From positions 124,001-188,000 of the forward strand of contig OY723266.1 in assembly GCA_963210315.1 (NCBI GenBank): a stretch of 64,000 nucleotides of DNA, written 5' to 3'. Below are positions 34,236 through 46,200 of this stretch, piece after piece (the first letter of the stretch is position 1; every line of letters begins with the position of its first letter). Source of the DNA: Rhynchopus euleeides (Eukaryota; Euglenozoa; Diplonemea; Diplonemida; Diplonemidae). A model generated the notes under the pieces. It made no database searches. It saw only the letters and a list, made by a program, of their open reading frames with translations, and was not told the DNA's origin. The position numbers and the translations under genes are program-made.

Positions 34236-35522
34236 AGTCACACCACGTCAGGCCAGACCTTCGCATTGCACTCCGCGAAGACTGCCACACAGCCGCGGGG
34301 CAGGTGTGCAGCCTGTGGAAAACCTCGTACAGAAAAGGGTCGGCGACCGCCCGCCCCCAGTCTGAGAGGCATCAGCCGAATCTCGGTGGAGGCGGGCACA
34401 AAACAAAAGGGAGAGTCGTCACTGTGCATATCAGCACGGTCCCGCCCTCTGTGCCAGACCAACACACCACCAAAGGAAAAGAGGAAGAGGCGACGTAAGG
34501 CAATGCCTCCGTGCGGCCAGGAGAACACGAAATAGCGACCCCCTCAACGGGGAATGCTACGAGCACGGCCAAAAATCGTTCAAATCGTTCAAAGTGTCTG
34601 CTGGCGCTTTGGTAGGAGAAGGTCAGGCACCTGGATTACCTACCTCTCCAGCCCATAGCGCACACCACCCCGCTTCGGAACCCCTCCCCGCAACACACAG
34701 TCGCATGCTATAGGGATCTGCGAGCCCCCGAAGTCGTGATGGCCGCTCCTGCACCCCCGTGCTTATGTCGACGACAACATCGCGCGCAACGGGATAAGAA
34801 AGCAACGACAAAGACAAAGTGAAAAAGGGGAAGAGAAAGGCAAAGGTAACAAAAGATGAAGAAGGCGATGAGTTTGGGTATGAGACCTCAAGAACGAGAC
34901 GGCCAGAAAACAAAATGGGGAGGCATGGGGGGGGGGGGGGGGGGGCTTCGCCCGGAAGTGCAGATGGGTGAGTTGCCTCAAGAAATAGAAGGTCGGCACA
35001 GAGCGAAGGCCCCCAGGTGGGGAGCATCGACATCGGGAAGGCGGTCTGCAACAGGGCACCCACGCGATATGTCGCCGTTGGGGAGTCGGGCCCTGCAGAA
35101 ACCCCCACCAGGGAACAGGGGGGGGGGCCGCCAGACACACAGCAATCCCGGGAAAGGCAAACACAAGGGCAAGTGGGGGATACAGAGCGGGGGCAGTGAG
35201 AGGGAGATGCATTAAACCCGGGTGCCGTGCCGTGTCAGGGGGGGGAGCCCTTCGTGGAGTGTGGTGTCCCGAGGGGATGGTAGTTGTTTTCGCCCATGAA
35301 ATTCCACGAAGGTAACAGGCGGCAGCAGGCGGAAGAGAGGGGTCCGGAGAGAGGGGAGAGGGGAGAGAGTCACACACTCGCGGTGCTTGCGAGGGTGAAG
35401 GGGGGGGTGGGGGCAGCCAACCCCGGCCCTGAATCAGGGAGCGGGGTGGGGGGCTGCACACATCACACGTCACATTAGAACGTAGTAGAAGTGATGCAAT
35501 GAGGGGGGGGGGGGCGCAGAGA

Positions 35523-35545
35523 AAGAGAGAGAGAGAGAGAGAGAG
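35523..35545. repeat. GA dinucleotide microsatellite
   Basis: About ten GA copies directly after a G run. The tract is purine-only on the plus strand and pyrimidine-only on the transcribed strand. Confidence 0.9.
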
Positions 35546-35971
35546 GGAGGGAGCGTCGTGGTTTTAGTGTGTGTGCGTCCCGTCAACATCGCTTTGGCCT
35601 TGTCCGGCTCTTGTGACGCTTCCGGGGCACGCACACATCATGATGGCGTATTCTGCAGCCGTGATGGCAGCGCCTGAACCCACCAGACTGTTTGCCCAAA
35701 TTGGTGGTATTGTAACACCCCAAATTCTATTGTGTTGGGACACGCCTACCCGCCTGGCACCTGCAAAGGGGTGGCCAAAAGAGGCGGGTGGCGTCGGGTT
35801 CGTGGACTGAGCGTGTACAGCAACAAGCGAAGAAGGGCAGGGAGGCCGGTAACGGGAAGGAAAGGCTGTCAGCAAAGGAAAGGAGGGGAAGGCAAGATGG
35901 ATCCGGTTTGTAATACAGAGAGAGAAGAATATTGCACTGCATCAGCATCTTCATCTTCATCTTCATCATTG

Positions 35972-38329
35972 TCAGCACAGCAGCTGCAGCTCGTCAACCC
36001 AAACAGGCACGGTGCGACGAGGAGACACCTCGACACGGCTGATGGTATCGAACCCGCGCGGCAACGACACAGAACCCGCCGCGCGGCCGTCAACTTGGAT
36101 GAAGAAGCGGCGCTGCTGCCAGTCAAAGGGGACCACAATGTGCTGGAACGCAGAGGCGGGCACTGCGACACCCACGTTGACATTCGAGCCGCCTGGTGCG
36201 TAGAAGGTGAGGCTCAGCTGCGCCTGGCCCGACAGCGCCTTGCCGTGCACGCTCACGGCACGTGGCTGTGTCTGTGCCACCTCCAACACCAGCGGCACAC
36301 CCGGCCCCGTCAGCTCCAGCGACCCAGCCCCAGAGACACGCACCGCCCTGCTGATACGCACCGCGGGTCCTGCGGTCGATGGCAGCTCCCGCTCCGAATC
36401 GAACCCAAACGACTGCACGCTGCACGCCTGGTTTGTGGGCGACTGCGACACCGGCGGCGCCGGGGACACAGGCACAGACACAGGTGCAGGCGTGAGTGGA
36501 GCTGTGGGAGGCTGACCTGTCCGTTCCGGCGCAGATGTTGCCGGCACAGCGGTCTTCGTCTCCGTCTTCTCGCACAGCAGCTGCAGCTCGTCAACCCAAA
36601 CAGGCACGTTGCCACTCGCCGACACCTCGACACGGCTGATGGTATCGAACCCGCGCGGCAACGACCCAGAGCCCGCCGCGCGGCCGTCAACTTGGATGAA
36701 GAAGCGGCGCTGCTGCCAGTCGAAGGGGATGACAAGGTGTTCGAACGCAGAGGCGGGCACTGCGACACCCACGTTGACATTCGAGCCGCCTGGTGCGTAG
36801 AAGGTCAGGCTCAGCTGCGCCTCGCCCAACAGCGCCCTGGCGTGCACGCTCACGGCACGTGGCTGTGTCTGTGCCACCTCCAACACCAGCGGCACACCCG
36901 GTGCCGTCAGCGCCAGCGCCGCAGCCCCAGAGACACGGAAGATCTTGTCGATGTGCGCCCCGCGCCCTGCGGTCGATGGCAGTTCCCGCTCCGAATCGAA
37001 CCCAAATGACTGCACGCTGCACGCCTCGTTTGTGGGCGACTGCGACACCGTCGGCGCCGGGGACACAGGCACAGACACAGGTACAGGCGTGAGTGGAGCT
37101 GTGGGAGGCGCACCTGTCCGTTCCGGCGCAGATGTTGCCGGCACAGCGGTCTTCGTCTCCGTCTTCTCGCACAGCAGCTGCAGCTCGTCAACCCAAACAG
37201 GCACGTTGCCACTCGCCGACACCTCGACACGGCGGATGGTATCGAACCCACGCGGCAACGACCCAGAGCCCGCCGCGCGGCCGTCAACTTGGATGAAGAA
37301 GCGGCGCTGCTGCCAGTCGAAGGGGATGACAAGGTGCTGGAACGCAGAGGCGGGCACTGCGACACCCACGTTGACATTCGAGCCGCCTGGTGCGTAGAAG
37401 GTGAGGCTCAGCTGCGCCTGGCCCGACAGCGCCTTGCCGTGCACGCTCACGGCACGTGGCTGTGTCTGTGCCACCTCCAACACCAGCGGCACACCCGGCC
37501 CCGTCAGCACCAGCGACCCAGCCCCAGAGACACGCACCGCCCTGCTGATACGCACCGCGGGTCCTGCGGTCGATGGCAGCTCCCGCTCCGAATCGAACCC
37601 AAACGACTGCACGCTGCACGCCTGGTTTGTGGGCGACTGCGACGCTGGTGTCGCGGTAGGAGTTGCGGGCGCGTCTGTCGGGGCCAGTGTATCGGTCCCG
37701 CACGTAAACCGCCCTGTGCAGCCCAGGCCGTCGAAAGTGTCCTTCGGAAAAGTCACCCACCCAGCAGGGATGGATGTGAACCCCTCGGGCTGCGGGGACG
37801 CCTCCTGTGCTTCCCGCCGGATGGTCAGGTCCCGCAGCCACGGCTGCCGCATCTGCGGGGCACCAATGCGGTCCATGACCGTGCCAGACGCGTCGTCGAC
37901 CAGCGCCACCGTGTCGTCCCCGTTGAACCTCAAACGCCTCGACTCCTGGAACAGCCCCGCCCGTGCGCGCGCAAACCTCTTCATCTCCATGCTGGAGCGC
38001 GGGTGCACCAGCACGAGGGCAGCACCCGGCTGCAGCGTGCCCTGGAGGGCGATCCCTCTGGCACGCCCTGCGATGTACACGCGGTAGTCGGTCTGCCCGA
38101 AGTGCACGGGCTGCGTCCCGGTGTTCGAGATTTCGACTGCCTTGTTGCGGCGCGACCCCTCGACGTACTCCGTGAACACCAGCGTGTGCTGCACAGGGGG
38201 CGCAGGCGTGGTGGGCACCGGCACGGGGCCTGCCCCGCCTGACGCCGCGCTGATCTCCTCCTTACGCTTCCCAGCCTGTGCCGGCAGGGCCAGGGCACAC
38301 CACACCGCTACTACTACACACACCCGCAT
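35972..38329 (-). CDS. Secreted protein with a lamin-tail domain and three 199-residue repeats
   Basis: ATG 38329 opens MRVCVVVAVWCALALPAQAG, a clear signal peptide; the frame is open slightly upstream, but only from GTG. The protein has 785 residues. Residues about 45-150 form a lamin-tail (LTD) beta-sandwich: LVFTEYVEGSRRNKAVEISN, then RLRFNGDDTVALVDDASG and VMDRIG. LTD domains occur in nuclear lamins and in secreted bacterial nucleases and adhesins. Three tandem copies of a jelly-roll-like module follow. Each has CSVQSFGFDSERELPSTAG, LSLTFYAPGGSNVNVGVAVP, PFDWQQRRFFIQVDGRAAGS and VWVDELQLLC, joined by Thr/Pro/Ala linkers. Repeat starts are exactly 597 bp apart (35981, 36578, 37175), so duplication was in register and recent. 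No membrane anchor is seen. A surface-binding or carbohydrate-binding role is likely but unproven. Confidence 0.8.
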   Translation of the reverse strand: MRVCVVVAVWCALALPAQAGKRKEEISAASGGAGPVPVPTTPAPPVQHTLVFTEYVEGSRRNKAVEISNTGTQPVHFGQTDYRVYIAGRARGIALQGTLQPGAALVLVHPRSSMEMKRFARARAGLFQESRRLRFNGDDTVALVDDASGTVMDRIGAPQMRQPWLRDLTIRREAQEASPQPEGFTSIPAGWVTFPKDTFDGLGCTGRFTCGTDTLAPTDAPATPTATPASQSPTNQACSVQSFGFDSERELPSTAGPAVRISRAVRVSGAGSLVLTGPGVPLVLEVAQTQPRAVSVHGKALSGQAQLSLTFYAPGGSNVNVGVAVPASAFQHLVIPFDWQQRRFFIQVDGRAAGSGSLPRGFDTIRRVEVSASGNVPVWVDELQLLCEKTETKTAVPATSAPERTGAPPTAPLTPVPVSVPVSPAPTVSQSPTNEACSVQSFGFDSERELPSTAGRGAHIDKIFRVSGAAALALTAPGVPLVLEVAQTQPRAVSVHARALLGEAQLSLTFYAPGGSNVNVGVAVPASAFEHLVIPFDWQQRRFFIQVDGRAAGSGSLPRGFDTISRVEVSASGNVPVWVDELQLLCEKTETKTAVPATSAPERTGQPPTAPLTPAPVSVPVSPAPPVSQSPTNQACSVQSFGFDSERELPSTAGPAVRISRAVRVSGAGSLELTGPGVPLVLEVAQTQPRAVSVHGKALSGQAQLSLTFYAPGGSNVNVGVAVPASAFQHIVVPFDWQQRRFFIQVDGRAAGSVSLPRGFDTISRVEVSPRRTVPVWVDELQLLC

Positions 38330-40275
38330 TGCAGGACGTCGCGAGGTGGGTGGCACAATCTGTGTAGAGACCTGTGTGTGTGTGTGTGCGGGGTGTTTGG
38401 CAGGCTCTGGACTGTGATGTCATTGGATAGCCCCCGGCGGGGAACGGTGTGGGAGCAGCACAAAAAAAGCGTGCAGCGGAGGCACAGGGAAAGGGGATGA
38501 CAGCCGGGACAGGCACACCCCAGCAGCACCCGACGTTGGAACCGATCACACTTGGTGCATCCGGGGTTACCCACAGCCTGAAAGGGGAGAGCACCTCGTG
38601 GCGAGCACGGTACCACCTGGGCCCATGCAACTGGGTCCCCTGAGTGTGCTGCTGGGGCGGACCCACACAGAGCATGGGCATGCGGGTGGGTGTGGGTGCG
38701 GGGGAGGAGGTGCCTTGTCACTCCGGCGATGGTTTGTCATCTTGATGACCAACTGTTGGCGTGCAAAGACGAACAGCATTCCCGTACAGTCTCTCTCTGG
38801 CAGAAGGCATTGTGTTCCCGCAGGGCCTCGACACAGATAGCCTACACTATGCCACAGACGAGTAGTTTAGGAGGCTCAATCGATCCGAAACTCGTTCTGC
38901 CGCGTTTAGACAGTTCCTGGGCTTGCGCGCCGGTCGTGCCAGAGATCGAGGCACACTGCACACCCCTGAACCACACTGGTTGCAGGCAACGCGCAGCGCG
39001 CACACCTCCAGCCCGCAGCAGGGCCACGTGTCACCTTGTGCGGGCCACATGTGACGTCCTGACAAACGACACTTCTCCCGTTGAGTGTGGCTAAACCTCC
39101 CCACCCGACCCGAACACCCTCACCCAACCCAACCCGCGTTTCTTTGTCCAGGGTGACACCTGCGCATGTCGCTCTCGACTGTGTTCCAGAAGCCCGTCGC
39201 CCCCCTGCCAAAGGCGTTGTCCAGCTTGTGCCACCTCGTTGCGTTCACCGCCCCTATTTCCTGAGGCTCTTCGTGCTGCTCCTACCCTTTCCGAGTTTCT
39301 GGAGCGGAGGTCGCGCCCCCCCACTCCCCCTCCCCCCCTCCCCCCCAGTGCGACATGTCGTATTTTGTTTTCTCTAAATTGTGTGGGGGGGGGGGGTGGA
39401 AGGGCTTCCCACTATCAAGTGAAATAAAGGGCGAAGGTGCATTCTGCGAGTTCACACACAGTCTCGCCATTTCTTTGTCTCCTCTTCGGGAAGTTGGGGT
39501 TGGTTGGCTTGAGTGAGGAGCAGTCGAAAGGGCATCGAGACTCCCGCTAGTTGAGACTCCCGAAAAGGGTTACCCTACCCCCGCTGGAGTACACCGTGCA
39601 TGCAAAGCGGGTGACACTTTACACACCCGCGCTGAAGCAGTGTGCTGGAGATAAGTGTGGCGTCGCGCCCCAATTTTTTTGTTTTTTCTTGAAACTTCAG
39701 AGCAAAGGCCCCTCTGTCCCATCAGTTGTTTTGATTTTATTTGCATTTCGCGATCCAGCAAGAAAACAAATAAAAGAAAGGCTGCCGAATCGCCAGGACC
39801 AAAAAAATACCCAACCCAGACTCAGCATCTTATTATCGGGCGTTACATGGGGGGTATCTGAGGATGTTCTTTCTACGGCTGTATTTTTTTTCGCGCAACA
39901 CACTCGGGACAAGAATGGTCCCTAACTTCACTTCCTCATTTGTTACTGGGCACACAGACAATACGCCCATTCGCGTGGAGGGGGGAAGAGGGCGTCTGTA
40001 TTTTGTTTGCTTTGTTGCGGCGCGTCCGTGTGCCGTCCGCGCCCCCCTCGCTCTTTCTCTTTCCCACCCCACCCCACTGTGACCAGGCACAGTGTGGGCG
40101 GAAGGGGAGCGGCCAGTGCACATGGCTTAGCCCCTGATTTACACACACACACACACCCCTGCCCGTCCCCCCCACCTTTACCCCCTCCCGCCGGGTCTGG
40201 TGGGTGGGTGGGTGGGTGGGGCGTTATTCACCTCCGGAGAGCGGGTCTCACTCTCTACCCGGCGCCACTACCCCA
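38330..40275. other. Intergenic spacer, no supported gene
   Basis: GT/CA-rich and G/C homopolymer tracts (for example near 39388 and 40140). No coding frame or RNA gene is recognisable. Confidence 0.45.
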
Positions 40276-43200
40276 TCAGTGCTTCTTGCCTTTGCGGTTC
40301 TTACCGCCCTTCCCGCCCTTGCCACCCTTCCCCTTACCCTTGCCCTTGCCGCCACCCTCGTGCCTTTGGCGCTTCTCGGGCGCGCCGGAGTCGCCGGCGG
40401 AACGCTTGTGCCCGGAGCGCTTGGGCTTCGGGCGCCAGGAGAGGTGACCGACGGAGGCGAGGGCAAAGTGGGAGTACTGGTCCGCCAGCGGGCGGCACAG
40501 GTGGGAGATGTTCTCCAGCAGCGGGATGACGGTGCGCAGCTCCACCAGCAGCGCCTCGCGGCTCTCCGACTGCTCCACGCCGTTCAGCTTCTGGCGGGAC
40601 TGGTTCATCTGCAGCACAACCTCCTGCGCCTTGTCGTGGATGAACTTGATACGGTCCTTGAAGGCCTTCTCCGCGTCCACCTCCTCCTTGCTCTTGATGC
40701 TGGCGGCAGCAGCCTCCTTCGCCTCGGCGGCGGTGGCCTTCACCTTGCAGCCGGCAAGCTCGGCGAACTTCTCGGCAGACTTCTTACCCAGCACGGTCAC
40801 GGCGAACAGCAGGCACTCCGCGATGGCGAAGTCGATCTCCGGCGCGTCGGCACCCTCCTCCGGGCGCGGGGGCAGGGCCTGCAGGGTGACGGGGAAGAGG
40901 GCCACCAGCGCCGTGTCGGTGTGCTCCTGGGGGAGGCTGGGGAGCACCTCGCACAGGCGCTGCAGGATGCGCACGCGGTGCTCCTCGGTGGCGGCGGCGA
41001 AGGCCTCCGTGGGCACGACGCACTTCTCAATCAGCCACGCCCCGAAGCGCTTGTCTGCGACGCCTTCGGCTGTGAGGGGGGGCGGGGGTGGTGGCAGTAT
41101 CAGAGAGAGGGGGAGCGAGGGGGGGCGGGCAGGGGTTGGCTCGGCGTTGGGTGCGTTTCAGGCAGGGACAGTGGGTGCTAATGAAAACCCGGTTTGCAAA
41201 ACCGGTTTTTGCCAAAACCGGTTTTTCAAAAAATACTACGAGAAACACTTGGCCTCTATGCTGTGAGTGTTGCATTGGACGCTTCCACCTGTTGAACGGG
41301 CTCCACCTCTTGCACTTTGAAACCCCCCCCCCCATATTTTTTTTTGATTTGACAACTCCGGTTTGGTGTACCTCGATGAGCTTACCTTACCTTGTCGTCG
41401 GACACAACATATCATCGTTGTCCCAAACCCCGTAACCCACGTGAAGTGGATCATCTGAAGTGCAGAATGAGGTGGAGCAGGTGGAGCACGAAACATAAGT
41501 AAACCATAGCAAGAGAGGCCAGCAGCAGTCCCGAGTCCATCGCGTTCCTCGTAGCATTTCCCGTACCACACAGGTGTGTTATGTGCAAAATACTACGAGA
41601 AACACTTGGCCTCTATGCTGTGAGTGTTGCATTGGACGCTTCCACCCAGGACCCTTAGGACCCAAGGACTTAGGGACGCCGCGCGAACGGTCTACTATTG
41701 AAGTGATCAGGCTCCGTCGCCCATCGTATGCATCCCTCCGATGGTAATGTACCGCTTTCTACGTTGTCACGAGCACCTTGTACGGAAAACGATCGAACCT
41801 CACTCGCTGAGGGGATCCGCCTGCCTCGGCCGTGTGCCGCCGTCGTGTGGTCAGCCTCGTGATCCTTGGTGTGCCCTATCGACAACATGCCTGTCTCTCC
41901 AGTTGCCGCACCCGGCGAGAGAGTTGATGCGTCTCAACCCGGCGAAACTAAGGGGGCAAAGGTTGCACACAGCCCCGCCTGTGCTGCAACCACCCGCTCT
42001 TGGCTGACCCCCGACGTCTGGTGCGTTTCCCACTCCGGGTATTTGAATCCTCACCCTGTACCTCTTCAGGATCCTCCATCCCCTGGGGAACCCTTCCCCT
42101 CGAGGCTTCTTCACGTCTCCGACATATTGGTGTGTGCCCACATGACCCTTCTTCCTGACATCCTCGATGTCGTTTTGCACCCCGGGCGATGCACTGAGAC
42201 GGCCGTATCCAGGTAGTCAGTGGCCATGCCCAGCCCCTCAGCGTGACAGTCCTCTGGTGCGCTCCCAGCACCACCACCGCGACGCTCGTGCATATTCAGC
42301 CACCATGACCCGGCAGCTCTCGCCTGGGGACAGGGCTCGGCGGATCGAGAAATCACAGTCTGAAACTCGCCTCCCAGCTCCTCCGCAGCAGTCTACTGTC
42401 CGGCCGTCTTAAACTCTCGCCCTTCGGGAGCCCGGCCAACACCCGGTGCTTTCCGGCGTGATCTCGATCGCTCTGTGGCTCTCTGTGTCCTCTCCGGTCT
42501 TCGCTGGCTGCGAGCGAGTTGCGGGGTGAAGCCCAACGCGCCTCTTCATGGCGCACTGGAGACGCTGCATGGAGTGCCCAGGGGTAGGTGTGAGAGGTGC
42601 CGGCCCTTCTGGGTGAAAGAGGGCGATCGCGCGCACTGTCGTCTCCTGAACTCCGCTCGAGCGGTGGACAACACGTTCCTGCGGCCCCCTTCCCACTGGG
42701 CTGATCCCCACTGTACCTGCCCCATCGCCCGCCTCGTAGACAGCGCATCAAACGGAGGCCCTGTGGCCCCACGTGGCGTCGATTCAGTGGTAACGCCCGG
42801 ACTCAGTGTGGAGGGCGTATTTCCCGGTGCGTGAGGAAATTCGAGGCCCTGGAGGTGTGGGCATGCCAGAAGGATTCTCGGAGTCGCCTTCTTAATGAGA
42901 GAGGTGAGTCCCCGCGGACCGGAGCTTGTCGCACGCTGCAGTCGCTGTTCGGGCTTGTCGAGTAGGCTGCTGGGTACTCGGGAAGACTGGCTGACTGCCC
43001 CCCAACCTTGTGGAATGATCTCGGCCCGCTGCCATGGCTGCGGTTTCGGTGGACCCCCTCAGCGGCGGCACCGCTGACACAGGCGATGCGGACGCGTCTC
43101 TCAGTCGCTGCTTCTTTTGCTCCCCGAGCAGTGCAGCTTGGGAGAGCGTCTCGGCTGTGTTGGATACCTGATCTCTGTGTATGTCCCACGGCACCTCGCA

Positions 43201-46200
43201 GGTGTCCAGTCAGCAGCTCCCCTTCCCTACATGGAACTGTGAGGTCGTACGTCTCAACACCGGGCCACAGACGCCCGGAACTCCCCCTGACCCCTGTGAA
43301 TAATGCAGGCTTGAATGTGTGTCCCCCGGCAGGGAGACTATGCTTCGACGGAGTATGCCCCGCTTGGGGCGTGTGCGGGCATCCGCTTGACGCCGGGGTG
43401 CGCGTAGTCGGCATTCGCGCAGATAAGCTGGGCACGACAGACGTGCCGGCTTCTCAGGGGCGTGTCCGGGGGCGTTGCATTGGTACACGAAAACTGTCGC
43501 CCTCGGAAAGCTCACGTCGCGTCACCGTGCTCGAGCTGGATCTGGCAGGCTGTGTGTGACAGGCCACCCTTCCGCCTTCAGGTGCCGTCGCTCGGGCAAA
43601 AAAGGTGTATTTCTCAATCAAGAGAGTATGCCCCTCACGATTGTGGCACGATTGTGTCTCCCCGGGTCAGGCTCGGTATTCCAGTCGAAAGCGTAAATGC
43701 CCCTCGGTACTGTGCTGGGCGGGGTTGTGTCTCGGTCAGGAGAGGAGGTGCCCCTCAGGCAAAATCCTGCGTCTCGCGGTCGGGAGTGAGTGCCCCTCGG
43801 CAGGAATGTGTCTCGGCCAGGTGTCCCTCAGGCAGGGAATGTAATGTCTCGGCCCGGTGTCCCTCGGGCATGAATGTGCGTCTTGGCCAGGTGCCCCTCA
43901 GGCAGGGTGCCCCGTAGGCGGAAGTGTATGTCGCGGCCAGATGCCCCTCAGGCAGGGTGCCCCGTAGGCGGAAATGTATGTCTTGACCAGGTGCCCCTCG
44001 GGCAGGGTGCCTCGTAGGCGGAAGTGTATGTCTTGGCCAGGTGCCCCTCGGGCAGGGTGCCTCGTAGGCGGAAGTGTCTGTCTTGGCCAGGTGCCCCTCG
44101 GGCAGGGTGCCTCGTAGGCGGAAGTGTATGTCTTGGCCAGGTGCCCCTCGGGCAGGGTGCCTCGTAGGCAGAGGTGTCTGTCTTGGCCAGGTGCCCCTCG
44201 GGCAGGGTGCCCCGTAGGCGGAAGTGTGTGTCTTGACCAGGTGCCCCTCGGGCAGGGTGCCTCGTAGGCGGAAATGTATGTCTTGGCCAGGTGCTCCTCA
44301 GGCAGGGTGCCCCGCAAGCGTAAGCTGTAGGTATGTCGTGGCCAGGTGCCCCTCAGGCAGGTAATGTCTCGGCGAGATGCCCCTCGGGCAGGAAAAATGC
44401 GTCTCGGCTAGGTGCCCCTCAGGCAGAAGTGGGTGTCTCGGTCCGATGCTCCTCGGCAAGATCGTGTCTCGGTCAGGAAAGTAGGAGTTGGATATCACTG
44501 ACGTCACTTTGCTGCATCAGTATCGACCCATTTATCAGCACCCGACTGTTGCTCTTGGTCCCGCCTTTGTCAGCGCCTCTGTGACGGAACCTCCAGCTGA
44601 AGTATGCGTTTGGAAACCTTGAGCGCGATCAAGCGTGAAGCAGGTTTTCGGCGAGGCGCGGTGATAGTCTCGATGGCTGATGGGAATGTCCTCAATCCGC
44701 TGCGGCCACGGGCGCAGCGCTGTCCCGCTGTCACGTTCATAAGCGGCGGAGGACCACCTTGAACACCACGGCGTCATCATCCCCATCTTTTTGCGCCCCT
44801 CCTTCGTGCTGATCCCCCCGTGCACCTCGCCGTCATTTATTAGAACCAGTGCGTGGGGGTGTTGTTGTCCTCAACCGCGGCTTCGGCCCTCTTGAGACCT
44901 GACACGAGCATGGTGTGAGGGTCGTCTTCTCGGTCGGGATTTGGTGCCCCTCGGGCAAGATTGTGTATCTCTCGGTCGGGAGAGCGGGTGCCCCTCGGGC
45001 AAAATTTTTGTCTCGGTCAGGAGAACAGGTGCCCCTCGGGCGAGATGCTGCGTCTCTCGGTCGGGAGAGTGGATGCCCCTCGGGCAGAATATTGTCTCGG
45101 TCAGGAGAACAGGTGCCCCTCGGGCAAGACTGCGTGTCTCTCGGTCGGGAGAGTGGGTGCCCCTCGGGCAAAAATTTTGTCTCGGTCAGGAGAACAGGTG
45201 CCCCTCGGGCGAGATGCTGCGTCTCTCGGTCGGGAGAGTGGGTGCCCCTCGGGCAGAATATTGTCTCGGTCAGGAGAACAGGTGCCCCTCGGGCAAAACT
45301 GCGTGTCTCTCGGTCGGGAGAGTGAGTGCCCCTCGGGCAGAATATTGTCTCGGTCAGGAAACCAGGTGCCCCTCGGGCAAGACTGCGTGTCTCTCGGTCA
45401 GGAGAGTGGGTGCCCCTCGGGCAGGGTAGAATGCTGCGTCTCTCGGACGGTCAGATCGTGTGTCCCTCAGTCAGGAGAGGAGGTCTCGGTCGCTAAAAAC
45501 GCGCCCCCTCGGGCAGAGTGATTGTGTCATCGCTGTTGTGTCACACCAATTGCCTCTCGGGCGGTGTGTCTTTTTTGATTTGACAACTCCGGTTTGGTGT
45601 ACCTCGATGAGCTTACCTTACCTTGTCGTCGGACACAACATATCATCGTTGTCCCAAACCCCGTAACCCACGTGAAGTGGATCATCTGAAGTGCAGAATG
45701 AGGTGGAGCAGGTGGAGCACGAAACATAAGTAAACCATAGCAAGAGAGGCCAGCAGCAGTCCCGAGTCCATCGCGTTCCTCGTAGCATTTCCCGTACCAC
45801 ACAGGTGTGTTATGTGCAAAAAAAAAACTATAAAAATTTTCGGGAAAATTCCACTTTTTTCCCGACTATGCCCACCCTGCTTAGAGGGTACACAGGTCAC
45901 CTGGACACCAATAATGGCCCCACTACGAACCGCGATTGACCCAAAGAGTCCAAGAACGCGAAGGAGAAGGCCAGATGTTCGCTACCGTGGCCTCCGGCGG
46001 CTGGGGAGCTCCGCCCCCCAGACCCCCCGCTGTGCTGTGTGCCTGTCGAGTGGACATATGTACCGTTGGTGCACCATGGCAAGTGAGAAACGGCACAACA
46101 CCAGGAGTACGACATGGTCGTGAGTGAAGACAGAGTACGTGCAGACCATCCTACCCCTGACACAAGTCTGTACGACTTCCTCGTTTTCCACTGGCGGTCG

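Larger units (their letters stand above)
33292..35971. other. Long intergenic spacer with SINE-like and simple repeats
   Basis: No supported gene. It contains a GCACC...GGTGC hairpin motif at about 33894-33917, a tRNA-derived element at about 33999-34075, a G homopolymer of roughly 20 bp near 34928-34946, a GA microsatellite at about 35523-35545 and a TCATCT hexamer run near 35948. Confidence 0.5.

Noticed and set aside
44535..44825. Minus-strand 96-codon frame in API5 intron 3
   Set aside because: Protein-like at a glance, but no family, splice sites or context support it.
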